Source: a virus
Virus record (IMG/VR): IMGVR_UViG_3300002835_000439
Span: 1 to 40,007 of that record
DNA length: 40,007 nucleotides
Reading direction: 5' to 3' (one strand)
Part shown: in pieces, positions 38,293-40,007 of the stretch
How positions within the stretch are numbered: position 1 is the stretch's first letter
How the letters are laid out: every line of letters starts with the position of its first letter
Notes under the pieces: model-generated
Told to the model about the DNA's origin: nothing
Database searches by the model: none
Seen by the model: only the letters and a program-made list of their open reading frames with translations
Translations under genes and position numbers: made by a program

Positions 38293-39720
38293 TTAAACAA
38301 TTGGAGAATATCTCTCACTCAAAATTGTTTTGTCCATAATTTGCTGTGGAGACTCAATATCTCCTCCAAGTAAGCTTGTCATGATTGCTGGAGAGAATCC
38401 TGAAATTAATGCAGTTCCTGCTGTATCAAATGCAACTGGTACTCCACCATTTCTGGATTGAATGTTCCAATAAACAATTTGAGGCATTTTGTAACCTGAA
38501 GACTCATACATGTCGTTAATTACTTGTTGAGCTGTTGGGTTCCATGATGCTTCATTTCTCCAACCACTAGATCTGGTTGCCGCGTTAAACTCCATATCTG
38601 ATAGGATTAGGATTTTATTTGGCATCTCATCTTGAGACAATTTATGCTTAGTGGCCTGATCTAAGATCAGCTTGAAAGTTGCCTCAAGATCTGTAGACAT
38701 TCCCCAATCGGAGTTTGACATCTGTGTGTAGCGATCTTTCAATGAACCACTTAATACTTGTAACTGCGGAGTACTTGAGAATGTTATAAATGCATCTTTA
38801 AAAGGACCTTCATTTCTTTCAGAAATATAAAGACCCAAAGAGATTGCAACATCCATACATGTTACTGATTTGCTACCTCCTGCTGAGCAAGACATAGAAC
38901 CTGAAACGTCCACAACTGGTAAAATCATATCGTTTGCTCCTTCTAAATAATTAGGAAGGGCTTTCCATTGTTCGTTTGCTACGGTTGCATTTCCATAATT
39001 TAATGATTTTGTAACATCATAAGGATAAACTGCACCTGCATTAATTGTAGCCTCTCCTTTTACAAGGGAAGCAATATAAGCTGAATAACTTTCATATGCA
39101 TTTTTACCAAAGGCTTTTTGGTATCTTGCAGAAGCAACTGATGGTAATTTACCGAATTCGATAGAATCCCATTCTTTAGCACACATTTTAGTTTCAACTA
39201 CATTAGTCAAGTTAACTAAAGTTTTACGGTATTGTTTTGGAGATAAATCCATGAATTTACGTAACTTTTCAGCATGCTGACCTTTACGTGGCATCCACTT
39301 AGCACATAAACCATTTTCTGCTTTAATAGCATTTTCAATTATAGTTAATGCAGCGTCTTCTAAATATGTTCCAAAAAGAGATAATAAGTCATCAAAACGA
39401 CCATACTCTGGAATTAAGTGTAAATTTGGTTTTAAGACCAAATCATGATTTTCTGCTAGGTAAACGATAATGTCTTTAAAAACTTGACGTTCTCCAGCTC
39501 CACCACGAACATCTCTAGCCCAAAACAAAAGTTTCATAGCACGCTTAGGATCTTCATTAAATGCTAAAGAAAATGTACGAATCAAACGTTCTTTGTCTTG
39601 TCCTCTCATAGCACCAATATTAAAGAAAAGGTCGACACAAGCGTTCAACGATGTTGAATTAGTTGCCATTCCGTTTTCTGTTACAATATCTTCTTGTCTT
39701 AATGCGTCTACGAATTTCAT
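38293..39720 (-). CDS. DUF2828/TROVE-like protein with C-terminal von Willebrand A domain
   Basis: 475 residues. The N-terminal helical-repeat part has KRAMKLLFWARDVRGGAGER, LHLIPEYGRFDDLLSLFG and LCAKWMPRKG, as in DUF2828 and the related TROVE (Ro60/Rsr) module. The C-terminal vWA domain has a MIDAS motif DVSGSMS (Asp271, Ser273, Ser275), WGMSTDLEATF for the second metal loop, KILILSDMEFNAATRSSGW and VYWNIQSRNGGVPV. Ro proteins bind Y RNAs and misfolded RNA and assist RNA decay. DUF2828 proteins are uncharacterised. A structured RNA lies downstream in the same direction, recalling bacterial Ro-Y RNA loci. Confidence 0.78.
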   Translation of the reverse strand: MKFVDALRQEDIVTENGMATNSTSLNACVDLFFNIGAMRGQDKERLIRTFSLAFNEDPKRAMKLLFWARDVRGGAGERQVFKDIIVYLAENHDLVLKPNLHLIPEYGRFDDLLSLFGTYLEDAALTIIENAIKAENGLCAKWMPRKGQHAEKLRKFMDLSPKQYRKTLVNLTNVVETKMCAKEWDSIEFGKLPSVASARYQKAFGKNAYESYSAYIASLVKGEATINAGAVYPYDVTKSLNYGNATVANEQWKALPNYLEGANDMILPVVDVSGSMSCSAGGSKSVTCMDVAISLGLYISERNEGPFKDAFITFSSTPQLQVLSGSLKDRYTQMSNSDWGMSTDLEATFKLILDQATKHKLSQDEMPNKILILSDMEFNAATRSSGWRNEASWNPTAQQVINDMYESSGYKMPQIVYWNIQSRNGGVPVAFDTAGTALISGFSPAIMTSLLGGDIESPQQIMDKTILSERYSPIV

Positions 39721-39753
39721 CTTGATTATTTTTAAGTTCTTAACTTATACTAA

Positions 39754-40005
39754 TTACTTTAATTTTGTTTCAAAAATACTTTGTTTTTTCAGGTCTATTT
39801 TTAGCCAAAAAAGTCTTATTATTGATTCTAATTCCTCTTCTATGATATCGTCTTCTAATGCTGTTATTATAACAAACGTGTCGATCATTCTTTTAGATTT
39901 ATCTACTTGCTCGAGAGTGATACATGAATCTATTGTCTTTTCTATTTTATTAATTGCCTGTTGTGCCCAATCTTTATAATTTTCTGGTCGAAATATGTAG
40001 TTCAT
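39754..40005 (-). CDS. Hypothetical protein, 83 aa, start uncertain
   Basis: A helical, charged peptide beginning MNYIFRPENYKDWAQQAINK and containing CITLEQVDKSKRMIDTF and IIEEELESIIRLFWLKI. The ATG is 2 nt from the window edge, so the true start may lie outside. The reverse frame over the same DNA (39593-39979) is a shadow. It precedes the DUF2828-like gene by 33 nt. No family is recognised. Confidence 0.55.
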   Translation of the reverse strand: MNYIFRPENYKDWAQQAINKIEKTIDSCITLEQVDKSKRMIDTFVIITALEDDIIEEELESIIRLFWLKIDLKKQSIFETKLK

Positions 40006-40007
40006 AT

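Noticed and set aside
39593-39979. Plus-strand 128-aa frame near the window end
   Set aside because: Shadow of the DUF2828-like and 39754-40005 genes; no start context and poor composition.

Overview
This window is part of the genome of a T4-like myovirus (contractile-tailed, T4 replication and head modules) that very probably infects a Bacteroidetes (Flavobacteriia-like) host. The T4 relationship rests on recognisable homologues of gp15, gp46, gp47, gp41, UvsX, gp43, gp44, gp45, RNase H, gp55, gp4, gp20, gp21 and gp23. The host guess is inference. The DNA is very AT-rich, almost no start codon has a Shine-Dalgarno sequence (most follow A-rich leaders such as ACAAAAATG), and one promoter class resembles the Bacteroidetes -33/-7 type. 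All genes but one lie on the minus strand, so transcription runs from high to low coordinates.

Layout in transcription order. 40005-35866: a small unknown gene, a DUF2828/TROVE-like von Willebrand A protein, a small tagged protein followed by about 350 nt of structured non-coding RNA ending in a terminator, two small genes and an SGNH-like hydrolase. 35812-31928: inositol-phosphate synthase, HAD phosphatase, FkbM methyltransferase, a protein resembling thymine-hypermodification pyrophosphorylases, and a dUTPase/dCTPase. 31927-27871: N-terminal half of DNA polymerase, then NrdB and NrdA. 27735-24430: an ATP-grasp enzyme, an opine-dehydrogenase-like enzyme and three small tagged proteins. 24282-16130: sliding clamp, C-terminal half of DNA polymerase, UvsX, helicase, a possible gp33, gp47 and gp46. 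16115-6003: tail gp15-like protein, late sigma gp55, gp4, a possible gp2, portal, prohead core protein, a fused prohead protease and scaffold, major capsid protein, and a repeat-rich tagged protein. 5508-6011 is the single plus-strand gene. 5466-1: clamp-loader large subunit, RNase H, probable clamp-loader small subunit, an unknown gene, a duplicated membrane protein, and a large structural protein that runs off the window.

The most striking pattern is a short N-terminal tag (consensus near MKHIKLFEEFVNE) on at least five proteins with otherwise unrelated bodies, with looser versions on two head-cluster proteins. It resembles the T4 internal-protein capsid-targeting sequence (MKTYQEFIAEA) that is cut by the gp21 protease. 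If this is right, the phage packages a set of internal proteins, including an ATP-grasp enzyme, and ejects them with its DNA. Other notable points are a DNA polymerase split across about 7 kb, a candidate late-promoter motif (GATATATAAT) matching the presence of gp55, a candidate host-type early promoter, and a DUF2828 gene close to a structured RNA. No tRNA, CRISPR array, transposase or integrase was recognised.
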